Below are positions 35,801 to 43,552 of a stretch of DNA of 64,000 nucleotides, in pieces (the stretch's first letter is position 1; each line of letters begins with the position of its first letter). The DNA lies in the NCBI RefSeq assembly GCF_001305515.1, contig NZ_LJYW01000001.1, forward strand, positions 2,698,253 through 2,762,252, given 5' to 3'. The position numbers and the translations under genes are program-made. The stretch comes from Prosthecodimorpha hirschii (GTDB taxonomy: Bacteria; Pseudomonadota; Alphaproteobacteria; Rhizobiales; Ancalomicrobiaceae). Below the pieces are notes generated by a model, which was not told the origin of the DNA, made no database searches, and saw only the letters and a program-made list of their open reading frames with translations.

Positions 35801-37447
35801 CTGGTCACGGTCGCCTGGATCCGCAACCGGGTCGACGAATGGCTCGCCTCGCCGCATTTCCAATCCTACAACCTGATCTTCTGCTCGTCGGAGCTGGCGA
35901 TCCGCCACATCGCCGAGGCGACCGGACGGACCGCCTATCTGCTGCCGATCGCGACCAACGACGAGCGCTTCTCGCCCCGGGAACCGGTCGAGGAACACCG
36001 CACCGACATCGTCTTCACCGGCAGCTACTATTTCAGCCACGAGCGGGAGGCCGTCGGGCTCCTGGACAAGGTCGACCTGCCGGGGTCCCTGGCGATCTAC
36101 GGCTACGGATGGGGGGATCATCCGCGCTGGCGCCGGCACTGGCGCCGCTCGGTGCCCTATTACGAGCTGCCCGACATCTACCCGTCCGCCCGGCTGGTCA
36201 TCGACGATTCGCATCCGGTCACGCGGACCTGGAATTCCCTGAACTCGCGCATCTTCGATGCGCTGGGCAGCGGCGCGCTGGTCGTCACCAATTGCCGCGG
36301 CGGCGCCAAGGAATTGTTCGGCGACCTGCTGCCGACCTTCTCCACCGCCGAGGAATTGTCGGCGCTCCTGGCCCGCTATCTGGGCCATCCGGAGGAGCGG
36401 GCGGCGCTGGCCGCGCGCCTCTGCGCCGAAGTGCGCGAGAAGCACACCTACAAGAACCGGGCGATGGCGTTCAAGGAAGCCCTGCAGGCCTTCGCCCGCA
36501 GCACCCTGCGCTTCAGCATCAAGATCGGCGTTCCCAATCACGAGGAGAAGCTCTCCTGGGGCGACTGGCATTTCGCTCTCGGATTGCAGCGCGCGCTGAC
36601 CCGGGCCGGGCATTTCGCGCGCATCGACATCCTGCCCGATTGGGCTACCCAGCAGGGCGCCGGAGACGATGTCGTGATCGTGCTGCGCGGGCTGTCCGCC
36701 TGGAAGCCGGTCGCCTCGAAGATCAATCTGCTCTGGCTGATCAGCCATCCGGACGACGTGCCGCTGAGCGAGCTCGACGCCTACGACCATGTCTTCGTCG
36801 CGTCGGAGTCCTATGCCGAAGTCCTGCGGCGCCGGCTCGGCGACCGCGTGTCGCCGCTCCTGCAATGCACCGATCCGGCCCTGTTCCATGACGGCGGCGA
36901 ACGCGACGCCGCGGCGGACCCGGCGGCGGTGCCGGAGCTCCTGTTCGTCGCCAATTCCCGCGGCGTCCGGCGCCCGATCATCGACGATGCCGTCCGGGCG
37001 GGGGTCGACGTCGGCGTCTATGGCAGCCGGTGGGACGGGCTGATCCCCGAAAAGCAGATCCGCGGCACCTACCTGCCGAACGAACGGCTGCGCCACCACT
37101 ACGCCAACGCCAAGATCGTCTTCAACGATCACTGGCAGGACATGAAGCGGGAAGGGTTCGTCTCCAACCGCATCTTCGATGCGGGGGCCTGCGGCGCCAC
37201 CATCGTCAGCGACGACGTGCCCGGCATGGCCGACCTGTTCGGCGACGCGGTCGCCACCTACCGGAACGCGGACGATCTCGGCGGCACGGTGCGGGCGCTG
37301 CTCGCCGACGACGACCGGCGCAAGGCCATGGGCGCCGCCCTGCGCAACATCGTGCTCGCCCGGCACACCTTCGACCACCGCGTCTCGGACATCCTGGACA
37401 TCGTCGCCCGCTTCCAGGCCCCGGCCGCCCTCAAAGAACAGGCATGA
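32816..37447 (+). CDS. Giant multi-domain glycosyltransferase, paralog of the 24.2-28.7 kb gene
   Basis: TTG start with GGAG 7 nt upstream; 1543 aa. Architecture repeats the paralog: beta module with SIRGAVEWCNDTSLGGWC near 51; an Ala/Pro/Thr hexapeptide linker (about 200-270) absent from the paralog; beta modules near 282, 381 and 490 (SVDSVEGGIIRGWAFD; AGRVDHVDCETVEGWAVN); GT2 near 640-905 (SIIILNWDGAR, VDHGSSDDS, VNNDILF, YFYGMEDVDLCLR); GT-B-like modules at about 920-1215 and 1245-1530 (NCRGGAKELFG; DAGACGATIVSDDVPG). Its stop overlaps the nucleotide-sugar dehydrogenase start (ATGA), tying it to sugar-donor supply. Confidence 0.85.
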   Translation: MVQLGLRAAAQTASTTVSDGTPADAAQPAGTGAAEATGLAVAASWNLGNLRESPSIRGAVEWCNDTSLGGWCIGTDEDAPIAELALVFQGRTLGSILADRHRPDLAAAIGRADCLGGFQIDWAQIPPAVIIPILDDLAQAVAAAPDAPAALRIRYAPESIDLDVLPDVRVPFSNAAFLDRLREMARQPADDHQSRATVDRAAAPAPTAAAAPAAAIAPAAAADLTAATDLAPDGGLDPAPVLAPASPPAPDADMMSSDSASPVPPTAPSRPMPRPLSTSFVDGSWRILGRDIQGWLIPAARGAIRLAVWCDGEKLAELTVTVAEPSADTPYRPLASFAYHLPQALADNRPHRIGVTPAGEPGRHLPNVSGRNLALYQAKVLMSVDSVEGGIIRGWAFDSTQADATVTVELWDGKRFVAGAETTVTRNDVNAKYGIFGTHGFSLPVPQALFDGLGHWLTLKVAGESLTFPSHRRLPASLSRSLLQGKGDRFAGRVDHVDCETVEGWAVNLQTPFRPIRISLLVDGVSVAIVTANQFQKRLQTVTESGFHAFSFRWPAHLMNGTWRIVEARIVESEGAVLEIGEKRERSRRVLFPLVDFFATYDSLSPRRDTMAVPLTNIVSRPPPAAAAPAPQAAAAPAGRVSIIILNWDGARILAQTLETIARHMTSRPVEVIVVDHGSSDDSLDVARGFQARLDLKIVPRHANFSFSSSNNLAAGMAEGEYLFFVNNDILFTGDCLPAMAGWLERDPTVGAVGMRLVEPIPDQNGTLQYETHHRGIQFRPRIQASGEVTYHPAEVADEYSDIGAAYELPAVTGAALLCRKADFQAVGGFDEAYFYGMEDVDLCLRLAERLGRRIVCDTSVTAIHNRSYTRTARLVSGKPNPILSNPKSQIANHQTFNAHFKRRIVQRTLLSLIGGETTWRARPLRVTFIVTDASFSTPAGDFYTAMEMASAMRTLYGWETLFVRFGLPDLNGTDVAVAMRHDYDLGKARSANPGLVTVAWIRNRVDEWLASPHFQSYNLIFCSSELAIRHIAEATGRTAYLLPIATNDERFSPREPVEEHRTDIVFTGSYYFSHEREAVGLLDKVDLPGSLAIYGYGWGDHPRWRRHWRRSVPYYELPDIYPSARLVIDDSHPVTRTWNSLNSRIFDALGSGALVVTNCRGGAKELFGDLLPTFSTAEELSALLARYLGHPEERAALAARLCAEVREKHTYKNRAMAFKEALQAFARSTLRFSIKIGVPNHEEKLSWGDWHFALGLQRALTRAGHFARIDILPDWATQQGAGDDVVIVLRGLSAWKPVASKINLLWLISHPDDVPLSELDAYDHVFVASESYAEVLRRRLGDRVSPLLQCTDPALFHDGGERDAAADPAAVPELLFVANSRGVRRPIIDDAVRAGVDVGVYGSRWDGLIPEKQIRGTYLPNERLRHHYANAKIVFNDHWQDMKREGFVSNRIFDAGACGATIVSDDVPGMADLFGDAVATYRNADDLGGTVRALLADDDRRKAMGAALRNIVLARHTFDHRVSDILDIVARFQAPAALKEQA
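33417..33506 (+). repeat. 18-bp minisatellite (5 units) encoding an Ala/Pro-rich linker
   Basis: Five imperfect 18-bp units built on CGGCAGCGGCTGCCCC, in frame within the giant glycosyltransferase, encode hexapeptides of the type AAAAPA, AAIAPA, AAADLT. The paralogous gene has no equivalent. Confidence 0.75.
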
Positions 37448-38796
37448 TCTTGGAAGACAATCCTCCCGCCGGGTCGGGCCGTCCCGATGCCCATTTCCAG
37501 GCGCGCACGGCGCGCATCGCCGTGATCGGCCTCGGCTATGTCGGACTGCCGCTGGCGCTGGCGCTGTGCGGCGCCGGCTTTCCGACCACCGGCTTCGACA
37601 TCGATGCCGGCAAGACCGGGCAGCTGAATGCCGGCCGATCCTATATCCGGCAGATCGCGGACGCGCGCATCGCGGCGGCCGTGGCCACGGGCCGGTTCCA
37701 AGCGACATCGGATGCCGGGGCGCTCGATGCCGCCGACGCGGTCATCATCTGCGTGCCGACCCCGTTGACGCCGCAGCGCGAGCCCGATCTCGGCTTCGTC
37801 GTCGCCACGGCCCGCATGATCCGGGACCATCTCCGCCCCGGCCAGCTGATCGTGCTCGAATCGACCACCTATCCCGGCACGACCGAAGAGGTCGTGCGCC
37901 CGATCCTGGAGGAAACCGGCCTCAAGTCCGGCACCGACTTCTTTCTCGCCTATTCGCCGGAGCGCGAGGATCCCGGCAATGCCCATTTCTCGACCACCAG
38001 CATCCCCAAGGTGGTCGGCGGCGACGGCGACAAGGCCCGCGCCCTCGCCAGCGCCCTCTACGGGCAGGTCGTCTCGAACGTCATCCCCGTGTCGTCCGCC
38101 AGGGTCGCCGAGGCGACCAAGCTGACGGAAAACATCTTCCGGTCGGTCAACATCGCACTCGTCAACGAATTGAAGGTCGTGTTCGATCGGATGAACATCG
38201 ACATCTGGGAGGTGATCGAGGCGGCGAAGTCGAAACCGTTCGGCTACATGCCGTTCTACCCGGGTCCGGGCCTCGGCGGTCACTGCATCCCGATCGATCC
38301 CTTCTATCTGACCTGGAAGGCGCGCGAATACGAGATCTCGACGCGCTTCATCGAACTGGCCGGCGAAATCAACACCATGATGCCGCGCTACGTGGTCGAC
38401 CGGCTGGCCGAGGCGCTGGATCTGCGCCAGGGCAAGAGCCTGAGCCGGGCCCGCATTCTGCTGATCGGCGTCGCCTACAAGAAGAATGTCGACGACTGCC
38501 GCGAATCGCCCGGACTGCGTCTGATGGAGCTGCTGCGCGCACGCAAGGCGGAGGTCGCGTTCCACGATCCCCACATTCCGGCGATCCCGATCACGCGCGA
38601 GCATCCGGACCTGGCCGGACTGCGCTCGATCGAATGGTCGCCGGGCAATCTGGCGGCGTTCGATGCGGCGCTGATCGTCACGGATCACGACCAGATCGAC
38701 TACGAGATGCTGGCGCAATTCTGCCCGCTGATCGTGGACACGCGCAACGCGATGCGCCATGTCGACCGGCATGCCGATCGAATCGTCAAGGCCTGA
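37444..38796 (+). CDS. Nucleotide-sugar 6-dehydrogenase (UDP-GlcNAc/UDP-ManNAc type)
   Basis: ATG 37444 overlaps the preceding stop; 450 aa. The N-terminal Rossmann domain starts IAVIGLGYVGLPLAL (about 25-39). The central domain has LTENIFRSVNIALVNEL. Catalytic C281 lies in PGLGGHCIPIDPFYL, and the C-terminal UDP-binding domain has LIGVAYKKNVDDCRESP. The enzyme oxidises the C6 hydroxyl of a nucleotide sugar to a carboxylate in two NAD-dependent steps. The motif style resembles WbpA/TviB-type dehydrogenases rather than UDP-glucose dehydrogenase, but the exact substrate is inferred. It should feed uronate donors to the neighbouring glycosyltransferases. Confidence 0.9.
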   Translation: MILEDNPPAGSGRPDAHFQARTARIAVIGLGYVGLPLALALCGAGFPTTGFDIDAGKTGQLNAGRSYIRQIADARIAAAVATGRFQATSDAGALDAADAVIICVPTPLTPQREPDLGFVVATARMIRDHLRPGQLIVLESTTYPGTTEEVVRPILEETGLKSGTDFFLAYSPEREDPGNAHFSTTSIPKVVGGDGDKARALASALYGQVVSNVIPVSSARVAEATKLTENIFRSVNIALVNELKVVFDRMNIDIWEVIEAAKSKPFGYMPFYPGPGLGGHCIPIDPFYLTWKAREYEISTRFIELAGEINTMMPRYVVDRLAEALDLRQGKSLSRARILLIGVAYKKNVDDCRESPGLRLMELLRARKAEVAFHDPHIPAIPITREHPDLAGLRSIEWSPGNLAAFDAALIVTDHDQIDYEMLAQFCPLIVDTRNAMRHVDRHADRIVKA

Positions 38797-38924
38797 CCGG
38801 CGCAGCCGTCGTCGCATGCCGCCCTGCGGCACCGGCGGCATGTCCCGGCGACGGCACCCGACGACATGAAGGTTCCGAACCGGGCAGGCAGCAGCCGGTC
38901 CTTCGAAGACCCAGGAAGCAGTTC

Positions 38925-39620
38925 ATGACCAGTCCCTCACCCACCCCTGCCTGCACGGTCTGCGGCGGGACCGTGTTTTCGCCCGGCCCTGCCGGCCGTC
39001 TGTCCGAGTCCGGCAAGCCGCCCCATTGCACCCGGTGCGGCTCGCTGGAGCGGCATCGCGCCAATCGCGCCCTGTTCCAGCACCTGCCGATCGGGGTGCT
39101 GTCCTGGCGGCGGGCCTTGCAGTTCAGCCCGGACGTGGCCCTGGCGCCCGCCTGGTTCGCCTCGCTGGAGGTCTCCGTCTATGGCGGCCAGAACAGTCTC
39201 GACCTGCAGAAGATCGACCGCCCGGACGACTCCTACGACTTCATATCCCTCAGTCACGTGCTCGAATTCGTGCCCGACGACCGGGCATCCTTTCGCGAAC
39301 TGACGCGCATCCTCAGCCCCGCCGGGCTGATCCATCTCGTCGTCTCGCGGCCCCTCTCGCGCGAAACCAGCCAGGACTTCGAGACCGCCACCGGCGTGCA
39401 CCAGTATTTCCATCTCTACGGACGCGACTTCGCGGTTCGGTTCGGCCTGGCCGAAGCCGGACTGCATCTGCTCGTCGTCCAGACGGCCGACCCGGTCACC
39501 GGCGACACGGAGGCCGTCCACCTGATCGCGAAATCGGCGGCCGTGCTCGCCGGCGTGGGCGCCTATCTGCGCGAGGACTCCCGCTATCGCAGCCTTCAGC
39601 CGCCCCCTCGGGACGCCTGA
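38925..39620 (+). CDS. Zinc-ribbon SAM-methyltransferase-like protein, free-standing paralog of the fusion's last domain
   Basis: A 231-aa protein from ATG 38925 (AGGAAG upstream). Zinc-ribbon cysteines C10/C13 and C35/C38 flank PAGRLSESGKPP and are followed by SLERHRANRALF. The rest is a methyltransferase-like fold: LQKIDRPDDSYDFISLSHVLEFVPDD corresponds to motifs around strand 4, and LTRILSPAGLIHLVV to strand 5. A canonical GxGxG motif I is replaced by a weak region near LQFSPDVALAPAW, so SAM binding may be altered. It corresponds closely to residues 530-745 of the fusion at 21694-23949. The function is likely methylation of a glycan or lipid intermediate, but this is inference. Confidence 0.72.
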   Translation: MTSPSPTPACTVCGGTVFSPGPAGRLSESGKPPHCTRCGSLERHRANRALFQHLPIGVLSWRRALQFSPDVALAPAWFASLEVSVYGGQNSLDLQKIDRPDDSYDFISLSHVLEFVPDDRASFRELTRILSPAGLIHLVVSRPLSRETSQDFETATGVHQYFHLYGRDFAVRFGLAEAGLHLLVVQTADPVTGDTEAVHLIAKSAAVLAGVGAYLREDSRYRSLQPPPRDA

Positions 39621-39685
39621 AGGCGACACCCCGCCGAACGGGCAGGCCCGTTCCCCGCAACGCCGCTCACCCCGGGACCCGACCG

Positions 39686-40588
39686 ATGGACCCAACGACC
39701 AGCCGGGCCGCCGCGTACTGGAACGATCCGCAGCGCCGGTCTCTGCCGGCGCGGGCGCGATGGTGGCAGTTCCCGACCATTCACGCCCATATCAACCGCA
39801 TGACGACCGGGCAGGCGATCTCGGGCGCCCATGCCGGCTTCCATCACCTGATCGAACAGGCAGCGTCGCGCGGGCCGTTCGCCCGCGCGGTCTCGGTCGG
39901 CTGCGGGACCGGCGTGATGGAGATGGAGCTGGTCGTCGCGGGGCTGGTCGGCGAATTCCATCTCTACGAGATCAGCAGCGTGCGGATCGCCGCCGGCCGC
40001 AAGCACGCCGAGACACTCGGCATCGCCGACAAGGTCTTTTTCCACGAGACCGACGCCTTCGCGGATTGCCGGGATCGCACGTTCGACCTCGTCTACTGGC
40101 ATGACGCCCTTCATCACATGCCGGATACCGAGATGGCGGTCGCCTGGAGCCGTGAGCGCCTGCGCTCCGGCGGCATCTTTGCGATGAACGACTTCGTCGG
40201 ACCGTCACGCTTCCAGTGGACGGACCGGATGCTCGACTTCGGCACGCGGTTCCGCCAGGGCCTGCCGGATCGCTATCTCGTCGCCCCGGGCGATCCTGCG
40301 CGATCGATCCCGCGCGCGGTCCGGCGCCCCACGGTCGAATTCATGATCACGCAGGATCCGTCCGAGGCCGCCGACAGCGACCGGATCATCCCGTCGCTCA
40401 AGGCGACCTTTCCGGACGTCCTCATCAGGCTCACCGGCGGCGTCATCTATCATTCGGCGCTCAACGACATCCTGTCCAACATCGACGAGCAGGCCGACGA
40501 AGGGCTCCTGAAGACCGCGCTGCTGCTCGACGAAAGCTTGACCCTGCTGGGAGAGACCCACTACGCGGTCGCGATGGCGACCCGGTAG
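39686..40588 (+). CDS. Class I SAM-dependent methyltransferase
   Basis: A 300-aa soluble protein from ATG 39686. Motif I is AVSVGCGTGVMEMELV (near residue 72), then HLYEISSVRIAAGRKHA supplies the acidic residue of strand 2, FDLVYWHDALHHMPD the motif around strand 4 and ERLRSGGIFAMNDFVG strand 5. The C-terminal 110 residues form an extension with GGVIYHSALNDI. The pattern is typical of glycan-locus methyltransferases. It follows the zinc-ribbon gene by 65 bp on the same strand, and the substrate is unknown. Confidence 0.8.
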   Translation: MDPTTSRAAAYWNDPQRRSLPARARWWQFPTIHAHINRMTTGQAISGAHAGFHHLIEQAASRGPFARAVSVGCGTGVMEMELVVAGLVGEFHLYEISSVRIAAGRKHAETLGIADKVFFHETDAFADCRDRTFDLVYWHDALHHMPDTEMAVAWSRERLRSGGIFAMNDFVGPSRFQWTDRMLDFGTRFRQGLPDRYLVAPGDPARSIPRAVRRPTVEFMITQDPSEAADSDRIIPSLKATFPDVLIRLTGGVIYHSALNDILSNIDEQADEGLLKTALLLDESLTLLGETHYAVAMATR

Positions 40589-40605
40589 AGCGGTTCCCGA
40601 TCGGT

Positions 40606-41571
40606 TCAGGTGGCCGTCGCCGACGGCATCGGCGCGGCGGCGTCCGGCGCGGATGGCGCCGGCTTGCGGCGGCCGGCCGATCCAAGCTCCAGTCCGACAT
40701 GGCCGAACAGGCGGCACCACGCGTCCGTCTCCCGGCGAATGGCATCCAGCGCCGCCCGGTTTGCGGCGCTGTCGTCGCCGGCCCTGAGCGCGTTCAGAAG
40801 CCGATAGACCGTGGCGGCGTGCGGCAGGATGCCCTGCAGGGCGTCGTCGAAGGGCGGCGGCGCGTGGTGGCGCAGATCCGCCGACAGGAAGGCGTCCACC
40901 GCGGCCCGGCGGTCCTCGTCGTCGAGCGGCCAATCGACCCGGATGCGGCGGCCGGCATCGCCCAGTTCCGCCCGCCAGTCCGCGAGCACGGCCTCGTAGC
41001 TCACGAAGGCGCGGACCCGGCCGCGCGTCGAGGCTTCCGCTTCCAGCATGTGGCGCATCCAGACGAGCACGGCATGACTGGTGCCGATCCCCTCCCGGCG
41101 CTCCAGCGAGGCGGCGACGGCCAGCGGATGGCGGAGCGTGATGAGGAAGGCCGGAGCGATCCCGAGACCGGCGAAGACCCGATGCCAGAGCGGCAGAAGC
41201 CGGCACAGGCGCGGGTCCTTCATGACGAACAGGGGCGACGCGTCATACTCGGACAGGACGAGGTCGGACAGCACCGCGCGGTAGCGGGCCGCCGCATCCG
41301 AGCGGAACCATGCGGCGGGCACCGAGCGCCAGGTCGACCATTCGATCTCGAGCGCACGCAGGATTTCGTCATGCACTTTGACGATGGCGACCGGCTCCCA
41401 ATAGCCACGCGGATTGAACGGCGCCGGCGGCATGAGGCGCGCCGGCGTTCCCGCCCCGAGGGCCGCGACGATCCCGGCCAGTGCGGAGGTGCCGCTCCGG
41501 TGCATGCCCAGGACGACCACCGCCCGTCGTTGCGGACCCGCGATCTTGCCGTGCCATTCTTCGTTCGCCAC
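40606..41571 (-). CDS. Sulfotransferase family protein
   Basis: About 321 aa from GTG 41571; in-frame ATG 41772 would add a 67-aa Arg/Pro/Gly-rich leader unlike the family. The 5'-phosphosulfate-binding loop GMHRSGTSALAGI begins near residue 22, the expected position. LITLRHPLAVAASLERR is the 3'-phosphate-binding motif with conserved Arg and Ser. Further on come KDPRLCRLLPLW and a C-terminal helical region. It transfers sulfate from PAPS to a sugar or other acceptor; no PAPS-synthesis genes are nearby. It converges on the methyltransferase gene with a 17-bp gap. Confidence 0.78.
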   Translation of the reverse strand: MANEEWHGKIAGPQRRAVVVLGMHRSGTSALAGIVAALGAGTPARLMPPAPFNPRGYWEPVAIVKVHDEILRALEIEWSTWRSVPAAWFRSDAAARYRAVLSDLVLSEYDASPLFVMKDPRLCRLLPLWHRVFAGLGIAPAFLITLRHPLAVAASLERREGIGTSHAVLVWMRHMLEAEASTRGRVRAFVSYEAVLADWRAELGDAGRRIRVDWPLDDEDRRAAVDAFLSADLRHHAPPPFDDALQGILPHAATVYRLLNALRAGDDSAANRAALDAIRRETDAWCRLFGHVGLELGSAGRRKPAPSAPDAAAPMPSATAT

Positions 41572-41591
41572 CCAATGTCCCCATGGACCCG

Positions 41592-41615
41592 ATACCCTTC
41601 CATTATCAAGGGTAT
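41592..41615. promoter_or_regulatory. 8-bp inverted repeat upstream of the sulfotransferase
   Basis: ATACCCTT (41592-41599) and AAGGGTAT (41608-41615) are perfect inverted copies around an 8-bp spacer, 21 bp upstream of the preferred GTG start. It may be an operator; it would lie within the coding region if the longer frame is used. Confidence 0.45.
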
Positions 41616-41835
41616 GGAGGTCTTTGAAAATGGGGAATGGCGCGCGCGGCCACCTGAAAATCCGAACCCGAGGGACCGTCCCGCCCGATCGGAGCACGCC
41701 CCCGATCGGAGCCGGTCCGGTGGCTCGATCGAGACGGAGGGTTCCATCCGGCTCGCGGATCGGACCCGCCAACTCTTTGATTGCGTGACCGATTCCGTCG
41801 GACAGCCGCGGGACGCGACCGTCGGGGTCCGACCG

Positions 41836-42648
41836 CTAGGCGGCTTGCCCGACCTCGTAGGTCCAGACGCGGAATGTCTTCAGCACATGCGGGCCGAAGG
41901 AGTTGACCAGCGGCACGTCGGCGGCGTCGCGACCGCGGGCGACCACGATCCGGCCGATCCGGGGCACGTTGTTGCGCGGGTCGAAGGTGCGCCACGCGCC
42001 GTCGAGGAAGACCTCGATCCAGGCGCTGAAATCCATCGGCTCGACGACCGGCACGCCGATATCGCCGAGATGGCCGTTGACGTAGCGGGCCGGGATGTTG
42101 AGGCAGCGGCAGAAGGCGACGGCCAGATGCGCAAAGTCCCGGCAGACGCCGATGCGCTCATGGTAGACCTCGTAGGCGGTCCGCGTCGAACGCGCCTGCA
42201 GATAGTCGAACTTGATGTGATTGTTGACGAAATCGCAGATCGCCTGGACGCGTCCCCAGCCCGGCGGGATCTTGCCGAAATGGTCCCAGGCGATCTGGCT
42301 GAGACGATCCGTCTCGCAGTACCGGCTGCCCATCAGGTAGGCGAGCGTCGAATCCGGCAGTTCGGTCACCGGGATCTCGCGCGCCCAGGGCAGGACCGGG
42401 TCCGGATGGCCGCTATCCTCGACGGTCGCATCGCCCCAGATCATCAGATCGCCCGGCGGCGCCACGAGCCGCCGGCAGCGGTTGCCGAACAGGTCGACAT
42501 AGATCGACATCGGCACTTCGGGCGTCGTGAAGGCGGTCTCCTGGCTCCGGATATCGGCGCGCCGATCCTCGTGGACGGAGAGCAGACAGACCAACGCCGT
42601 GGGCTGGTCGAACGACATGGTGATTTCGTAACCGCAACGGATGAGCAT
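41836..42648 (-). CDS. Transglutaminase-like cysteine protease family protein
   Basis: A 270-aa protein from ATG 42648. It starts MLIRCGYEITMSFDQPTALV, the N-terminal beta domain of this bacterial family, and then shows SRYCETDRL and GWGRVQAICDFVNNHI. Catalytic C169 lies in GVCRDFAHLAVAFCRCLN, followed by IPARYVNGHLGDIGVP, PMDFSAWIEVFLDG and FDPRNNVPRIGRIV. The Ser in FSAW where classical transglutaminases have His is normal for this subfamily. It has no signal peptide. Its role is unknown; members are often next to small rhizobial genes as here. It is 8 bp downstream of the DUF1488 gene on the same strand. Confidence 0.85.
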   Translation of the reverse strand: MLIRCGYEITMSFDQPTALVCLLSVHEDRRADIRSQETAFTTPEVPMSIYVDLFGNRCRRLVAPPGDLMIWGDATVEDSGHPDPVLPWAREIPVTELPDSTLAYLMGSRYCETDRLSQIAWDHFGKIPPGWGRVQAICDFVNNHIKFDYLQARSTRTAYEVYHERIGVCRDFAHLAVAFCRCLNIPARYVNGHLGDIGVPVVEPMDFSAWIEVFLDGAWRTFDPRNNVPRIGRIVVARGRDAADVPLVNSFGPHVLKTFRVWTYEVGQAA

Positions 42649-42656
42649 CGGCCCCA

Positions 42657-42929
42657 CTATCGCATCTGGGTGGTGGTCAAGGTGTAGCTTTCGAGCCGAC
42701 GGCCGGCATAGGCCTTCAGCGCGACCGCCTGGATGGTGCTGCGCAGCCGGTCGAAGGCGGACAGGCATTCGTCTTCCGTCAGATCGGCGCCGCCGCGCGG
42801 TCCCGCGCCGCCGAGCGCCGACGCTTCGATGAAGAACCGGACCTCGACCATGCCGTCGTGACCGAGAAAGCGAACCGCGTTGCGCGTGGCGTCGAAGCTG
42901 CGGGTCGGATTGGGAAAGGCCAGCGTCAT
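42657..42929 (-). CDS. DUF1488 family protein (90 aa)
   Basis: It begins MTLAFPNPTRSFDATRNAVR, then FLGHDGMVEVRFFIEASAL and a C-terminal helix with SAFDRLRSTIQAVALKAY. The FPNPxRSxDxxRxxVRFxGxDG pattern defines DUF1488. No catalytic residues are known. It overlaps the preceding gene by 4 bp (ATGA) in a tightly packed operon of small genes. Confidence 0.82.
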   Translation of the reverse strand: MTLAFPNPTRSFDATRNAVRFLGHDGMVEVRFFIEASALGGAGPRGGADLTEDECLSAFDRLRSTIQAVALKAYAGRRLESYTLTTTQMR

Positions 42930-43264
42930 GACGGGCGCCCCATGTCGTCGGACGTCCCGGCGCACGCGGTCGTCGACCGGTCGCGCTCGCGGCGCCGCCG
43001 GGCGTTGACCCGGGCATCGAGCCGATTGAGGGACACCATGCCGTCGGTCGCTTCCGCGCGGCTGAGGCCGGTCATCGGCTTCCCGCCGCGCCGCGCCGGC
43101 ACGCCGGTGAAGACGTGATAGACCGTCCAGGACCGGTCGCTTTCGATGCGCCGTCCGAACTGATGATCGAGGATCGCGATGGCCGGTGCTCCGCCCTCGT
43201 TTTCCCAGGCGCCGAGCGCGAGGGATTGCCGCGCGCCGGCTCTGTCGTGTCTTGGGGCGTCCAT
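42926..43264 (-). CDS. Small conserved protein of unknown function (112 aa)
   Basis: A soluble basic protein. The centre reads SWTVYHVFTGVPARRGGKP, then TGLSRAEATDGMVSLNRLDARVNARRRRERD, suggesting a short alpha/beta fold with an Arg-rich helix. The YHVFTG..P and MTGLSxxxAxxGMxSLN segments look conserved rather than random. It overlaps the DUF1488 gene start by 4 bp. No function is assigned. Confidence 0.65.
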   Translation of the reverse strand: MDAPRHDRAGARQSLALGAWENEGGAPAIAILDHQFGRRIESDRSWTVYHVFTGVPARRGGKPMTGLSRAEATDGMVSLNRLDARVNARRRRERDRSTTACAGTSDDMGRPS

Positions 43265-43275
43265 GCGGCGGCCTC

Positions 43276-43503
43276 TCAGTCCGGAACCTCGTCTGGATCA
43301 AACGATCCGGAGTGAAACTTGTTCCCCTGACCGTCGCTGATCGCCATGCCGTCGGGCCGTTGCGGCATGTTCAGCGTGTCGCGGAGACGCAGCGCGACGG
43401 CGATCGCATCGTCCCTGTCGACGACCTCCACCGTCTCGCGTCCGACGACGGCGCACGCCTGGTCGGAGGGGCGGATGCGGTAGAATTCGATCACGACCTT
43501 CAT
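43276..43503 (-). CDS. Small conserved protein of unknown function (75 aa)
   Basis: ATG 43503 starts MKVVIEFYRIRPSDQACAVVG, followed by EVVDRDDAIAVALRLRDTLNMPQRPDGMAISD. A beta-alpha-beta-like pattern is visible, with GNKFHSGSF near the end. It lies 11 bp upstream of the 112-aa gene and 49 bp downstream of the 47-aa gene. No signal peptide or known motif is seen. Confidence 0.65.
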   Translation of the reverse strand: MKVVIEFYRIRPSDQACAVVGRETVEVVDRDDAIAVALRLRDTLNMPQRPDGMAISDGQGNKFHSGSFDPDEVPD

Positions 43504-43552
43504 GGCATGACCCTCATCGCCGCGCCCCCGGGACCGCACGCCGCATCGGGCA

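Noticed and set aside
32855-37708. A 1617-codon open frame on the minus strand opposite the second giant glycosyltransferase
   Set aside because: Asp/Arg/Gln/Val-rich translation with no family motifs; a by-product of high G+C third positions in the real gene on the plus strand.
41572-41772. N-terminal 67-codon extension of the sulfotransferase
   Set aside because: The extension is Arg/Pro/Gly-rich and would place the phosphosulfate loop far from the N-terminus; the gap contains a perfect inverted repeat.
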